Under the pieces are notes generated by a model. That model was not told where the DNA came from, ran no database searches, and saw only the letters and a program-made list of their open reading frames with translations. The position numbers were made by a program, and so were the translations under genes. Shown in pieces: positions 19,883 through 28,113 of a stretch of 32,880 bases of DNA; within the stretch, counting starts at the first letter, position 1; each line of letters opens with the position of its first letter. The DNA lies in contig JAQCBJ010000019.1 in assembly GCA_027621555.1 (NCBI GenBank), positions 1 through 32,880 on the forward strand, written 5' to 3'. This DNA comes from Bacteroidota bacterium (lineage in GTDB: Bacteria; Bacteroidota; Bacteroidia; Flavobacteriales_D; Sanyastnellaceae).

Positions 19883-22411
19883 TCAGATCTGGATGGAGAT
19901 CTTCAGGTTGACGCGGCGCCCCGTCAAGAAATTGGGCACAGCGTAATAGCGTCCGTTCACGTCCTGAATCCAATTGTGGTTGATCGTGTTGTTGATGCCG
20001 AGCAGGTTGAACACTTCCAGTGAAAAGAGGCCGTTGCGTTTGTCGTCGTTGCTGAACATCACTCGAGAGAATCCCACATCCACCCGGCGGTAGGCTGGGG
20101 TGCGAAGAACGTCTTCGTACCGGTTGTAGGATGGCGGTCCGTACGGGAGGCCTGACCCATAAAACAAGCTTAAAAGGACTTTGTAGTCCGGATTACGCGG
20201 CATTTCATCCTGGAAGAGCAAGCTGAGGCTGAAGCGCTGGTCGGCGGGTCTGGGAATCATCCCGGGGTAAAAGGTGACCGTGTCGGAGATGGTGGCAAAG
20301 GAACCCGTATGGTAGCCCGGAATCACTCGGTATCCGTCGGCGTTGTAGTATTCCTCGTAACTGTCGTCGATGAGATCTTCTTCCGTTTGAAGGCCGGACA
20401 TGCGCAACCAGCTTTGGATGCCAGGGATGAACTCCCCGTTGACCATCACATCCAATCCTGTCGCGTAGCCTGAACTGTTGTTCGTGGCGTAGTAGCGCTG
20501 CCGGACGTTTTCAATCTCATACGGGATGAGGTTGGAGAGGTCCTTGTAGTACAGTTCGCCAACGAGCTTAAAGGGGCGCCCTTTCGATTCGAATTGGTGG
20601 TCCACGCCGGCCACGGCGTGCAAAGCCCGCTGTGGTGCCACGTCGTCGCGCACCTCGCCGTCCAACCCGCGCATTTCACGGTAAAACGGAGGCTGGTAAT
20701 AGTACCCGCCGGAGACGCGGTAAGACGTGAGGGGGCGCTCCCGAGGCGTGAAAGAGGCGTGCGCGCGCGGGCCGCCCACCAAGTGGGTGTTGCGCTGAAG
20801 GGCCCACGGATCGGGGAGGACGGACCAGCGGTGGGCGCGCATGCCGAGGTTGATGTCCACATCGCCGGCTTGCGTCGCCCACCGCCAGGTGTCCTGGACG
20901 AAGGCGGTGCTCCGGTTGGCCGTGACGACGTTGGTCGCCTGCACGAAGTAGGGAAGCTCGATGAATTGGTCGGGGCGGCCTCCGGGGTCGTTGTAGCCGA
21001 GGTTGTCGGCAGGGTGTGGGGCAAAGAAGCCTGCGCTGTCGACCACGTTCCATTCGGAAACGACGTCGTCGAAGGATTCGAAGCGGTGCTTCAGGCCCCA
21101 TTCGATTTGGTGGTCGCCGACCAGGACGTTCCCCTTGACGGCGGAACTCAGCACGCGGGCGAAAAGCGTGTTGCGCCCGTGCTGCAAGAAACCACCCACG
21201 CCAAAGGTGTCGCCTTCGTCGAAGGAGTCGCTGCCTGGATCGCGTTCGAGTTCGTTGAGGAAGTACTGCCCCAGCACGTCGAACGACTCGCGTTCGGCGG
21301 TCTGGAAGATGGAATTGATCCAACGGATTCTGGACGTTTCTGTGCTCCGCTCGAATGCCAAGGCACCAAATCCCGTCTCGTACCCGGACTGCTCTTGGCC
21401 GTCGTAGTAAACCGTGAGGCGGGCGGCTTGGTTGATGGTGCCGATGTTGGTCTCGCGCGTGTCGGGAAAAAAGAGGTAGTCGTTCTTGCCGTACACACCA
21501 AGCGCTTGAATTTCCCAAGGCCCGTATCCGTCGGGATCCCACGTGAGGTAGGTTTGGGCGTCGAGGTAGGTGGGGGCGTATTCCCCGCGCTCGTCCAGCG
21601 TGGACAGGATGTAGCTGTTGTTGCGGTAGCGCATCCCTACATTGAGACGGACCGGGCCCAACACGTGGTCGTGCTGCACTTGGGCGCCCAAAGCGCTGGC
21701 CGTGGCTCGGGTGGCGGCTTCCGTGGGTTTGCGGTAGTGGATGTCAAGGACTGAGCTGAGTTTGTCCCCGTATTTCGCCTCGAACCCACCTGCACTGAAT
21801 TCGATGCGGTCCACCATGTCGGGGTTGGCGAAGGAGAGCCCTTCTTGTTGTCCTGAGCGCACCAAGAAGGGACGGTACACCTCGATGTCATTGACGTAGA
21901 CAAGGTTCTCGTCGAACGACCCGCCGCGCACGTTGTAGGCGCTGCTGAGCTCAGAGGTGAAATTCACAGGGGCTTGAAGCAGAGCGTCTTCGATGGTTCC
22001 GCGAGGGGTTGGAATTTTGTTGGCCAACCGCGGATCAATGCGCTGAACCGTGACGTCGCCTGGACCGTCTCCGACCACCTCCGCTTCGTCCAAGTTTGTT
22101 CCTGGCGCGAGTCGAAAGCGCTTGGTTTGCGACGCGCCGCGGAAGGTGATGGTGGCCGTTTCCGATGTGTGACCGACGAACGAGGCCCGAACGGTCCAAG
22201 GTCCTGGGGACGGAAAGGTGATGGTGTATTCGCCGTCGCCGTTGGTGGTCACGCCGAGCCGGATGTTTTCCTGAACCAACACAGCAGCCCCGGGAAGCAT
22301 TTGGCCTCGCGTGTCGGAAACGGTGCCGGAAAGGGTGTACTCGGTTTGGCCCCATCCAACAAGGGCGAAGCACAAGCCTAAGAAGGCGACGAGTTCACTC
22401 CGCCAGGTCAT
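19883..22411 (-). CDS. TonB-dependent outer-membrane receptor
   Basis: 842 aa. Residues 1-21 are a signal peptide. Residues about 25-105 are a carboxypeptidase-regulatory-like beta-sandwich (YTLSGTVSDTRGQMLPGAAVLVQE, TNGDGEYTITFP). A plug domain follows at about 125-230, with PTPRGTIEDALLQAPVNF, SSAYNVRGGSFDENLVYVNDIEVYRP and MVDRIEFSAGGFEAKYGDKLSSVLDI. The rest is a 22-strand-type barrel rich in aromatic strand ends, finishing NFLTGRRVNLKISIQI. It takes up an unknown ligand with energy from TonB-ExbBD. There is no SusD partner; the gene upstream encodes a carboxypeptidase-regulatory-like protein and overlaps it in ATGA. The substrate cannot be inferred. It is the last gene of the seven-gene minus-strand run. 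Confidence 0.93.
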   Translation of the reverse strand: MTWRSELVAFLGLCFALVGWGQTEYTLSGTVSDTRGQMLPGAAVLVQENIRLGVTTNGDGEYTITFPSPGPWTVRASFVGHTSETATITFRGASQTKRFRLAPGTNLDEAEVVGDGPGDVTVQRIDPRLANKIPTPRGTIEDALLQAPVNFTSELSSAYNVRGGSFDENLVYVNDIEVYRPFLVRSGQQEGLSFANPDMVDRIEFSAGGFEAKYGDKLSSVLDIHYRKPTEAATRATASALGAQVQHDHVLGPVRLNVGMRYRNNSYILSTLDERGEYAPTYLDAQTYLTWDPDGYGPWEIQALGVYGKNDYLFFPDTRETNIGTINQAARLTVYYDGQEQSGYETGFGALAFERSTETSRIRWINSIFQTAERESFDVLGQYFLNELERDPGSDSFDEGDTFGVGGFLQHGRNTLFARVLSSAVKGNVLVGDHQIEWGLKHRFESFDDVVSEWNVVDSAGFFAPHPADNLGYNDPGGRPDQFIELPYFVQATNVVTANRSTAFVQDTWRWATQAGDVDINLGMRAHRWSVLPDPWALQRNTHLVGGPRAHASFTPRERPLTSYRVSGGYYYQPPFYREMRGLDGEVRDDVAPQRALHAVAGVDHQFESKGRPFKLVGELYYKDLSNLIPYEIENVRQRYYATNNSSGYATGLDVMVNGEFIPGIQSWLRMSGLQTEEDLIDDSYEEYYNADGYRVIPGYHTGSFATISDTVTFYPGMIPRPADQRFSLSLLFQDEMPRNPDYKVLLSLFYGSGLPYGPPSYNRYEDVLRTPAYRRVDVGFSRVMFSNDDKRNGLFSLEVFNLLGINNTINHNWIQDVNGRYYAVPNFLTGRRVNLKISIQI

Positions 22412-23058
22412 TGCCGCTTCAATTCGCCTGCTTTGAGGGCTTGGAGGAATTTGGCCCAGGCCACAGGGTTCAACAAGTTGACAGGGGGAGCTTGTCCGGC
22501 ATACCCCGCTTGGAGGGCTTGAGCTGAAAGCACGTCCGTAGAAGTGCTTTGGCCATCTCGGCCGACCTCAATGAGCCGGTCGTACATGTCGATGGGGTCC
22601 ATGTTGGATTCCCACCCTGGATCGAGCCCGTTGTTGGGGAGGCCAAGGGCGAGGAATTCTTGCTTGAACCGCTCCTTTGTAGGCCAAGGGTACACGAAGG
22701 CATCCGCCATGTTGACGGTGTCTCGGCCCATGGGTTGGACCAAATTGACCCGACCCAATTCGCTTCCTACGGGAATGATGGCTCGATGTGTGACGTATCC
22801 GACGCTCGAAAACTCCAGCGTATCACCTTCAAGGGCAGGCAGGCTGAAAAAACCGCGCACGTCCGTCATGGTGCCGCGTCGGTCACGCGACCGAAACACC
22901 GTGCAATAGGGAAGGGGAGAAAGCGAGTCGCCCGTCACGACCAACCCGCTGACCTGGACGACCTGAGGGGCTTCCGGTTGGGTTTGGGCTTTCGCATTGG
23001 TGGTGGCAATCAAGGCCAACCCAACCCAAGCAAGCGTCAACGTGATGCGTCGTTTCAT
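22408..23058 (-). CDS. Secreted carboxypeptidase-regulatory-like (transthyretin-fold) protein
   Basis: 216 aa. The ATG at 23058 starts a signal peptide (KRRITLTLAWVGLALIATTNAKA, then QTQPE). The open frame extends upstream into prfC but without signal character. Residues about 35-115 form a CarboxypepD_reg-like domain: VVQVSGLVVTGDSLSPLPYCTVF, then RRGTMTDVRGFFSLPALEGDTLEFSSVGYVTH. The remaining 100 residues are mixed and include FVYPWPTKERFKQEFLALGL; I do not recognise a catalytic motif. Proteins of this type often accompany TonB-dependent receptors in Bacteroidota; the role is unknown. Its stop overlaps the receptor start by 4 nt, so the two are coupled. It starts 22 nt after prfC. Confidence 0.82.
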   Translation of the reverse strand: MKRRITLTLAWVGLALIATTNAKAQTQPEAPQVVQVSGLVVTGDSLSPLPYCTVFRSRDRRGTMTDVRGFFSLPALEGDTLEFSSVGYVTHRAIIPVGSELGRVNLVQPMGRDTVNMADAFVYPWPTKERFKQEFLALGLPNNGLDPGWESNMDPIDMYDRLIEVGRDGQSTSTDVLSAQALQAGYAGQAPPVNLLNPVAWAKFLQALKAGELKRQ

Positions 23059-23065
23059 GAAGCGA

Positions 23066-23073
23066 TGAAGGTA
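23066..23073 (-). promoter_or_regulatory. Weak candidate -7 box between prfC and the receptor pair
   Basis: The reverse strand reads TACCTTCA, 6 of 8 matches to TAnnTTTG, ending 7 nt before the ATG at 23058. If real, it would let the receptor pair be transcribed apart from prfC. It lies just past the prfC stop region. Confidence 0.3.
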
Positions 23074-23080
23074 CAACGCA

Positions 23081-24688
23081 TCAGACGCCCTCTTCTTGTG
23101 CTGTCTTGAATTCGCTGGTGAAATGGAAGGTGATTTCAGGAAAATTCTGAATCTCCATGTTGAGCATGAATGCCGATGGCGCGAGGTAGACTTCGAGGCC
23201 GTCTTTGTCGCGCACGATGTCTTGCGCTTTGATGCGTCGAAATTCGGAGAGCTTGTCTTCGTTGTCCGACTCGATCCAGCACGCCTTGCTGTAGGGTTTG
23301 GCCTGGAATTCGCACTTTGCGCCGTACTCGTGTTCAAGACGGTATTGAATGACCTCGAACTGAAGTTCACCCACCGTCCCGACGATTTTCCGGTTGCCGG
23401 CTTCCCGAATGAAAAGCTGCGCGACGCCCTCGTCAGTGAGCTGTTGGATGCCCTTCTCGAGCTGCTTGCTCTTCATGGGGTCTTTGTTGACGAGCTCCTT
23501 GAAAATCTCAGGAGAGAAACTGGGGATGCCGCGGAATTGCAAGTCTTCGCCTTCGGTCAAGGTGTCGCCAATCTTGAAGTTTCCGGTGTCGTACAGGCCC
23601 ACCACGTCTCCGGGCCACGCTTGCTCCACCACGCTTTTCTCTTGGGCCAAGAAGCTCGCGGGGTTGGCAAATTTGAGCTTCTTCTCCAGCCGCGTGTGCT
23701 GGTAAAAGGTGTTGCGCTCGAAGCTTCCGGAGCACACGCGCAGGAACGCGATGCGGTCGCGGTGCTTGGGGTCAATGTTCGCGTGGATCTTGAAGATGAA
23801 CCCCGTGAACTTGGCCTCGTTGGGGGCGACCATGCGGGTGGAGGTTTCACGCGGTTTGGGGTTGGGGGCGATGTCGACAAACGTGTCCAACATCTCTTGC
23901 ACCCCAAAATTGTTGACCGCACTTCCGAAGAACACCGGCGCCATTTTGCCTTCGAGGTAGGGTTTGGCATCCCAAGCGTCGTACACCCCTTCAATCAGTT
24001 CAACATCCTCGCGCAGTTGTTCAGCGTGGTTCCCCACCAAGTCGTCCAGCTGGCTGTCGTCCAATGAGTCGATGGCAACCACGTCTTTGGCGACCTTGGT
24101 TTTGTCTGCCTGAAACAGGCGAAGGCTCTTGTTGTACAGGTTGTACACGCCTTGGAAAGTGTGGCCTTGTGAAATGGGCCAGGAAAGGGGGCGAACTTGA
24201 ATGTCGAGCTTGGCTTCAACCTCGTCCAACAAGTCGGTCGGGTCGCGGCCCTCGAGGTCCATCTTGTTGATGAACACGATCACAGGGGTGTTGCGCATGC
24301 GGCACACCTCCATTAGTCTTTCCGTTTGGGGCTCGACGCCTTTCACGCAATCAATCACGAGAATGACGCTGTCCACGGCCGTCAGCGTTCGGTAGGTGTC
24401 CTCCGCAAAATCTTTGTGGCCCGGCGTGTCGAGCAGGTTGATCAGAAGGTCCTTGTAGTGGAACGCCATGACCGAGGTGGCCACGGAGATGCCGCGTTGC
24501 CGCTCGATCTCCATGAAATCCGAGGCAGCTGTCTTGGTGATCTTGTTGTTCTTCACCGCGCCCGCCGTTTGGATGGCCCCGCCAAACAGCAGAAACTTTT
24601 CCGTCAAGGTCGTCTTTCCGGCGTCAGGGTGGGAAATGATGGCGAACGTGCGTCGACGTTCGATTTGCTGTTGGATCGCGGCACTCAT
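23081..24688 (-). CDS. prfC: Peptide chain release factor 3
   Basis: 535 aa (E. coli RF3 is 529). This translational GTPase recycles RF1 and RF2 from the ribosome after termination. The ATG at 24688 ([20 protein letters not shown]) is chosen over an upstream extension that overlaps the glycosyltransferase. GTPase motifs: G1 HPDAGKT at 20-26, G2 region [12 protein letters not shown]3 DTPGH at 87-91, and G4 NKMD at 141-144. Later RF3-specific blocks include [21 protein letters not shown] and [19 protein letters not shown]. It sits 13 nt after the glycosyltransferase stop in the long minus-strand run. It also has its own perfect -7 box 8 nt upstream, so it may be partly independent of the surface genes around it. 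Confidence 0.96.
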   Translation of the reverse strand: MSAAIQQQIERRRTFAIISHPDAGKTTLTEKFLLFGGAIQTAGAVKNNKITKTAASDFMEIERQRGISVATSVMAFHYKDLLINLLDTPGHKDFAEDTYRTLTAVDSVILVIDCVKGVEPQTERLMEVCRMRNTPVIVFINKMDLEGRDPTDLLDEVEAKLDIQVRPLSWPISQGHTFQGVYNLYNKSLRLFQADKTKVAKDVVAIDSLDDSQLDDLVGNHAEQLREDVELIEGVYDAWDAKPYLEGKMAPVFFGSAVNNFGVQEMLDTFVDIAPNPKPRETSTRMVAPNEAKFTGFIFKIHANIDPKHRDRIAFLRVCSGSFERNTFYQHTRLEKKLKFANPASFLAQEKSVVEQAWPGDVVGLYDTGNFKIGDTLTEGEDLQFRGIPSFSPEIFKELVNKDPMKSKQLEKGIQQLTDEGVAQLFIREAGNRKIVGTVGELQFEVIQYRLEHEYGAKCEFQAKPYSKACWIESDNEDKLSEFRRIKAQDIVRDKDGLEVYLAPSAFMLNMEIQNFPEITFHFTSEFKTAQEEGV

Positions 24689-24696
24689 GGGGAGGC

Positions 24697-24704
24697 CAAA
24701 ATTA
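24697..24704 (-). promoter_or_regulatory. Promoter -7 box for prfC
   Basis: The reverse strand reads TAATTTTG, a perfect TAnnTTTG match, 8 nt before the prfC ATG. Its first three bases are also the glycosyltransferase stop codon TAA. No -33 TTTG is clear at normal spacing. Confidence 0.5.
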
Positions 24705-25823
24705 CGCCTTCCGTCTTGACTCCACGACCCCACCAATCAATTCCTCCCACGCGGGAATCAAATGCCCGGGACGGCACCGTTCGGCGTACAGGCGGCCATG
24801 CTCGGTACGAGCGTTCAGGACTCCCGGTTCCTCGCTCATCATCGAACGGACCGCCGCGGCCAAGGCCTCGGGGTTTCGAGGTGAACAAAGCAGCCCGCGC
24901 CCCTCCGCCAACAGTTCGGACGTCCCGCCCGCATCCGTTCCAAGCACGGGCACTTTCCGGGCCATTGCCTCGAGCGTCACCGTTCCGATGGTCTCGGCGT
25001 GGCTCGTCATTCCAAACGCATCAAGCGCGTCGTACACCGGCAGCACGTCTTCCCGTGCCGCCAGGAAATGAACGCGCTCCGCCACCCCGAGGTCGTGAGA
25101 AAGCGCTTCAAGCGCCGCGCGTTCGTCGATGCCGTTGTTCACCGTGTTGTTCCCCACAAACAGCCAATGCACATGTTTCGGCAGCATGGCCAGCGCGCGC
25201 ACGGCGGTTTGCTGGCCCTTGCCAGGGTCCAAACGCCCCACCGTCCCCACCAGCAAGGTGTCGTCGGAAAGGTGAAGGCCGAGCGCGGTTTGGGCTTGGT
25301 GGCGATCGAGAGAAGGGGTGGTGAACCAGCGGTCGTCCAAAGGCAGGGGCAACACGTGGCATTGGTCAGCCTCCAGCGGCGTTCGCTCCAAGCACTCGCG
25401 ACGCAAGTGCTCAAGGCCACACACCCAAGCGTCCACTCGACGGTATCGCCGAACATGCCAGGGCGCGTTTTTTGCGCTTGGGATTTGCATGGCCTGCTGC
25501 ATGATCAGGGCGGCGCCCAGGGCCTGCGATGCGTGTCCCGCAAAGGCCAAATCCGCGCGATCCCGAATCCAAAGGACATCGAACGATTTTCCACGTGCCC
25601 ACCGGTTGGCAGTCCCTCGGTTGAGGTGCCTGGAGAACGGTGGAGTGGGGTGCATGTCGAGCCCTTCATTCAACCCGTTCATCCACGTGCCAGAACCCTC
25701 AGGAGCCACCACCTCCACGTGGTGTCCAGCATCGCGCATCCACCTCGCCAAGACCAACAGGTTGCGCTCAAGACCTCCCCAACCTTTGGAGGAGGTGAAA
25801 AAGCATATGTTGTTCTTGTACAA
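24702..25823 (-). CDS. GT4-type glycosyltransferase, TTG start
   Basis: 373 aa. A GT-B fold glycosyltransferase of the group 1 (GT4) kind. The N-terminal acceptor domain begins [24 protein letters not shown], the usual glycine-rich first loop. The donor domain shows [19 protein letters not shown] (residues 193-211), LFVGNN, then EX7E with E277 and E285 in [31 protein letters not shown]. The frame has no ATG that would keep the first strand; the codon at 25821-25823 is TTG and an in-frame stop precedes it by 21 nt, so TTG is the likely start. It lies between an SDR gene (21 nt upstream) and prfC (13 nt downstream). A role in lipopolysaccharide or surface glycan assembly is plausible; donor and acceptor are unknown. 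Confidence 0.88.
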   Translation of the reverse strand: MYKNNICFFTSSKGWGGLERNLLVLARWMRDAGHHVEVVAPEGSGTWMNGLNEGLDMHPTPPFSRHLNRGTANRWARGKSFDVLWIRDRADLAFAGHASQALGAALIMQQAMQIPSAKNAPWHVRRYRRVDAWVCGLEHLRRECLERTPLEADQCHVLPLPLDDRWFTTPSLDRHQAQTALGLHLSDDTLLVGTVGRLDPGKGQQTAVRALAMLPKHVHWLFVGNNTVNNGIDERAALEALSHDLGVAERVHFLAAREDVLPVYDALDAFGMTSHAETIGTVTLEAMARKVPVLGTDAGGTSELLAEGRGLLCSPRNPEALAAAVRSMMSEEPGVLNARTEHGRLYAERCRPGHLIPAWEELIGGVVESRRKA

Positions 25824-25844
25824 AGTGTTGCGATGTTGTTTAGT

Positions 25845-26567
25845 TCATCGACGGTCGGGGCGTATGGTCAGTTCACTCACCACCCCACGACCTCGGCTTT
25901 CGACCGCGAAGAGCACGGCGTCCGCCACGTATTCAGGTTCCATGCCTTCGTCAAATTGAGGGCGGTAATTGGCACGCAATTCGTCGTTGGTTGTGCGGTC
26001 GATGAAGGGGGTGTTGACGGCCCCGGGGTTGAGGGTTGTCACGGCGAGGTCGTTCCGAAATTCCGTGCGGAGCGATTCGGACAAGGCCAGTACAGCGTGC
26101 TTGGTGGCGCAGTAGACTCCGCTGTTGGGGAACACCTGCCGAGCGGCAAGGGATCCGATGTTGATGACGTGGCCTTTCGCTTTGAGCAACTCTGGCAAGG
26201 CGGCGTGCAGCGTAGACAGCACACCGGTGACGTTGACGTCAATCATGGCGTGCCATTCTTCCAGTGGCGCTTCCGTCAGCGGATTGAAGTAGCCAATTCC
26301 GGCGTTGGGGATGACGACGTCCATGCCGCCCCAGGCTTCGGTCATGGCTCGGGCGCAGGCCGACACGCTGGCCGGATCGGTGACGTCGCATTCGTGCGGC
26401 AGGATTTCGCCAGGAAGATCCGCCGCTTGCGCGGCCAGGGAGTGGAGTTTGTCCGTGCTCCGCGCTGCAGCCCAAACCTTGTGACCCGCGCCCGCCAATT
26501 TCAGGGCGCAGGCTTGTCCGATGCCGCTCGAGGCGCCGGTGATCCAGATTCGAAGGGGTGTGTTCAT
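25845..26567 (-). CDS. Short-chain dehydrogenase/reductase (SDR)
   Basis: 240 aa, a classical SDR of the YdfG-like type. The start at 26567 gives the standard N-terminus MNTPLRIWITGASSGIG; the open frame extends further upstream into the hydrolase gene, but without SDR features. Cofactor loop TGASSGIG at 10-17, DVTD at 61-64 region, PNAG at 87-90 (usually NNAG), and the catalytic set S139, Y152, K156 (VYCATK) are present, along with the NPGAVNTPF segment after the active site. A NADP-dependent oxidoreductase; ARS after the second strand (AAARS) favours NADP over NAD. The substrate is unknown. The start overlaps the hydrolase stop in ATGA. Confidence 0.92.
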   Translation of the reverse strand: MNTPLRIWITGASSGIGQACALKLAGAGHKVWAAARSTDKLHSLAAQAADLPGEILPHECDVTDPASVSACARAMTEAWGGMDVVIPNAGIGYFNPLTEAPLEEWHAMIDVNVTGVLSTLHAALPELLKAKGHVINIGSLAARQVFPNSGVYCATKHAVLALSESLRTEFRNDLAVTTLNPGAVNTPFIDRTTNDELRANYRPQFDEGMEPEYVADAVLFAVESRGRGVVSELTIRPDRR

Positions 26568-28105
26568 GGGGTGGGGGAAAGGGGCAAAAGTTGAATGGAC
26601 CCGATTACGGCACCTGCTTCCGTCAACAGGTAGCGTCCCGGAGGGAGTTGGGGCGCGACAGCCAAGTTTTGGGCAGAAGTCATCACCGTCCGGCCTGCCG
26701 CGTCGACCCACGTGCATGGCGTGCATTGAAGTTCATCAGGCAAGGGATGTCCGGGTTTCAGGGAGACAGTCCCCAAGGCGAGCGGTTCTCGGGAGGGGCG
26801 TGGATTGGAGAGGTGGGATTGGGCGCATGCGCTGTTGGCCCATTGGCCGAGCAAGTCGTGAAGCCCGTTTTCCACAGCGTACCACCCGTGTTCGCCGAAC
26901 GAGGGAGAGGGGTTCATGCCGGTGATCAGGTAGGCAAAGCGCCATCCGCAACCGTCCGGTCCGACCACGTGGTATGCGCCGGAAATCAAGCCATAGGCTT
27001 CGCCGGGGTGGCCGAATGCGCTGGCGGTTTGGCCTGGAGCAGGGTAGGATTCGGATTCAAACGCATCAAGGTGGAGGCCGTGCGCCCATGCTTCAAACAG
27101 CCCGCCGTAGGTGTTGCCGTTGGCACCGTCGAAGGACCAGGCTTCGTTGCGCAATTGACTCACAGCAGGAGCCGGAAGGAGTTGGGAGGTGGTGCTTCCA
27201 GAAGCCAAAAGGGTCCATTCCGACACGAGCTTGAGCAAATCCGGGGCGCTGCACCGCAGGCCGCCTTGAGGGGCAAAACGCGCGGCATTGGTTCCCGGGA
27301 GGTAGCCTGCCATGTTGGGCGCGGGCGGCCATTCCCCGGCGTAGTTGTCGGCCTGCGGGGTCCAACTGTCCACGAACCGGTACAGCACCGCCACGTCGTC
27401 GATGTCTTCGAGGTCGAGGATGTCAAAGCTGGCATTCATGGCGAGTGGCGCGAAGACTTCGTCCCGCATCCACACATCGAACCGAACCCCTGTTGCGGCT
27501 TCCATGACCGTCCCGAGCAAGCCAAAGTTGATGTTGGCGTACGAAAAACTTGCTCCAGGGGCACTGCTCCACATGTCGCTCGTGTAATGGGTGCCGCCGG
27601 GGCTCAAAACGGAAGAAATCGGAGTCACGTCAGCACCGGTTGCGGCGTCGTAGGTCGCGGCCAAAAATGGGTTGTATCCCGTGCCGTCCCGCAACCCTGA
27701 GGTGTGCGTGAGCAACATGCGCGGAGTGATGGCCACCCCCGGAAATCCGGGGTGTTCAATGAGGTTTGATTGGGCGTTTGTAAGGAGGTCGTTCACGTCT
27801 TGGTCCAAGTCGATTTGGCCGTTGGTCCAAAGCTTGAAGAACCCCAAGGCCACGGCTGCCTTGCTGATGGAGGCCACGCGAAAGACCGTTTGGGTTTCCA
27901 CAAGGAGGTTGCGTTCGACGTCCCTCAGACCACCCACCCACGTTGTGGGACTTCCTTGGTCTGGAGCAGCGGAAACGCAGTAGCCCAAAACCCCATGCTC
28001 AGCGGCCCAGTCCTCCATCGGGGATTGAGCGTGCAACGCCACAGACATCCATGTTCCAAGGAGGAGGGTTGCGCCGAGGCGTTGGGGAAAGAGCGGGCCG
28101 ATCAT
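26564..28105 (-). CDS. Secreted serine hydrolase, class C beta-lactamase / DD-peptidase-like family
   Basis: 513 aa. The ATG at 28105 gives a signal peptide (LGATLLLGTWMSVALHAQ, cleavage near 27) and lies 8 nt after the plug-gene stop; an alternative ATG at 28132 would overlap that gene. Penicillin-binding-fold motifs: S79-I-S-K82 with nucleophile S79, Y189-A-N191, and H366-P-G368 in place of KTG. TPRMLLTHTSGL is the typical block after the nucleophile. Residues about 440-513 form a beta-rich tail (WVDAAGRTVM, then LPPGRYLLTEAGAVIG) resembling a divergent T9SS type A sorting domain. It may be an esterase, peptidase or amidase; beta-lactamase activity should not be assumed. It sits directly downstream of the T9SS plug-protein gene. 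Confidence 0.88.
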   Translation of the reverse strand: MIGPLFPQRLGATLLLGTWMSVALHAQSPMEDWAAEHGVLGYCVSAAPDQGSPTTWVGGLRDVERNLLVETQTVFRVASISKAAVALGFFKLWTNGQIDLDQDVNDLLTNAQSNLIEHPGFPGVAITPRMLLTHTSGLRDGTGYNPFLAATYDAATGADVTPISSVLSPGGTHYTSDMWSSAPGASFSYANINFGLLGTVMEAATGVRFDVWMRDEVFAPLAMNASFDILDLEDIDDVAVLYRFVDSWTPQADNYAGEWPPAPNMAGYLPGTNAARFAPQGGLRCSAPDLLKLVSEWTLLASGSTTSQLLPAPAVSQLRNEAWSFDGANGNTYGGLFEAWAHGLHLDAFESESYPAPGQTASAFGHPGEAYGLISGAYHVVGPDGCGWRFAYLITGMNPSPSFGEHGWYAVENGLHDLLGQWANSACAQSHLSNPRPSREPLALGTVSLKPGHPLPDELQCTPCTWVDAAGRTVMTSAQNLAVAPQLPPGRYLLTEAGAVIGSIQLLPLSPTP

Positions 28106-28113
28106 GACTTCGT

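Noticed and set aside
24999-26594. 531-codon plus-strand open frame opposite the SDR and glycosyltransferase genes
   Set aside because: Both minus-strand genes have full catalytic motifs; the plus frame crosses their junction and has no family character.
26564-28105. Calling the serine hydrolase a beta-lactamase resistance gene
   Set aside because: The SxxK and YxN motifs are shared by esterases and peptidases of the family. HxG replaces KTG and a long secreted tail is present, so resistance is not supported.
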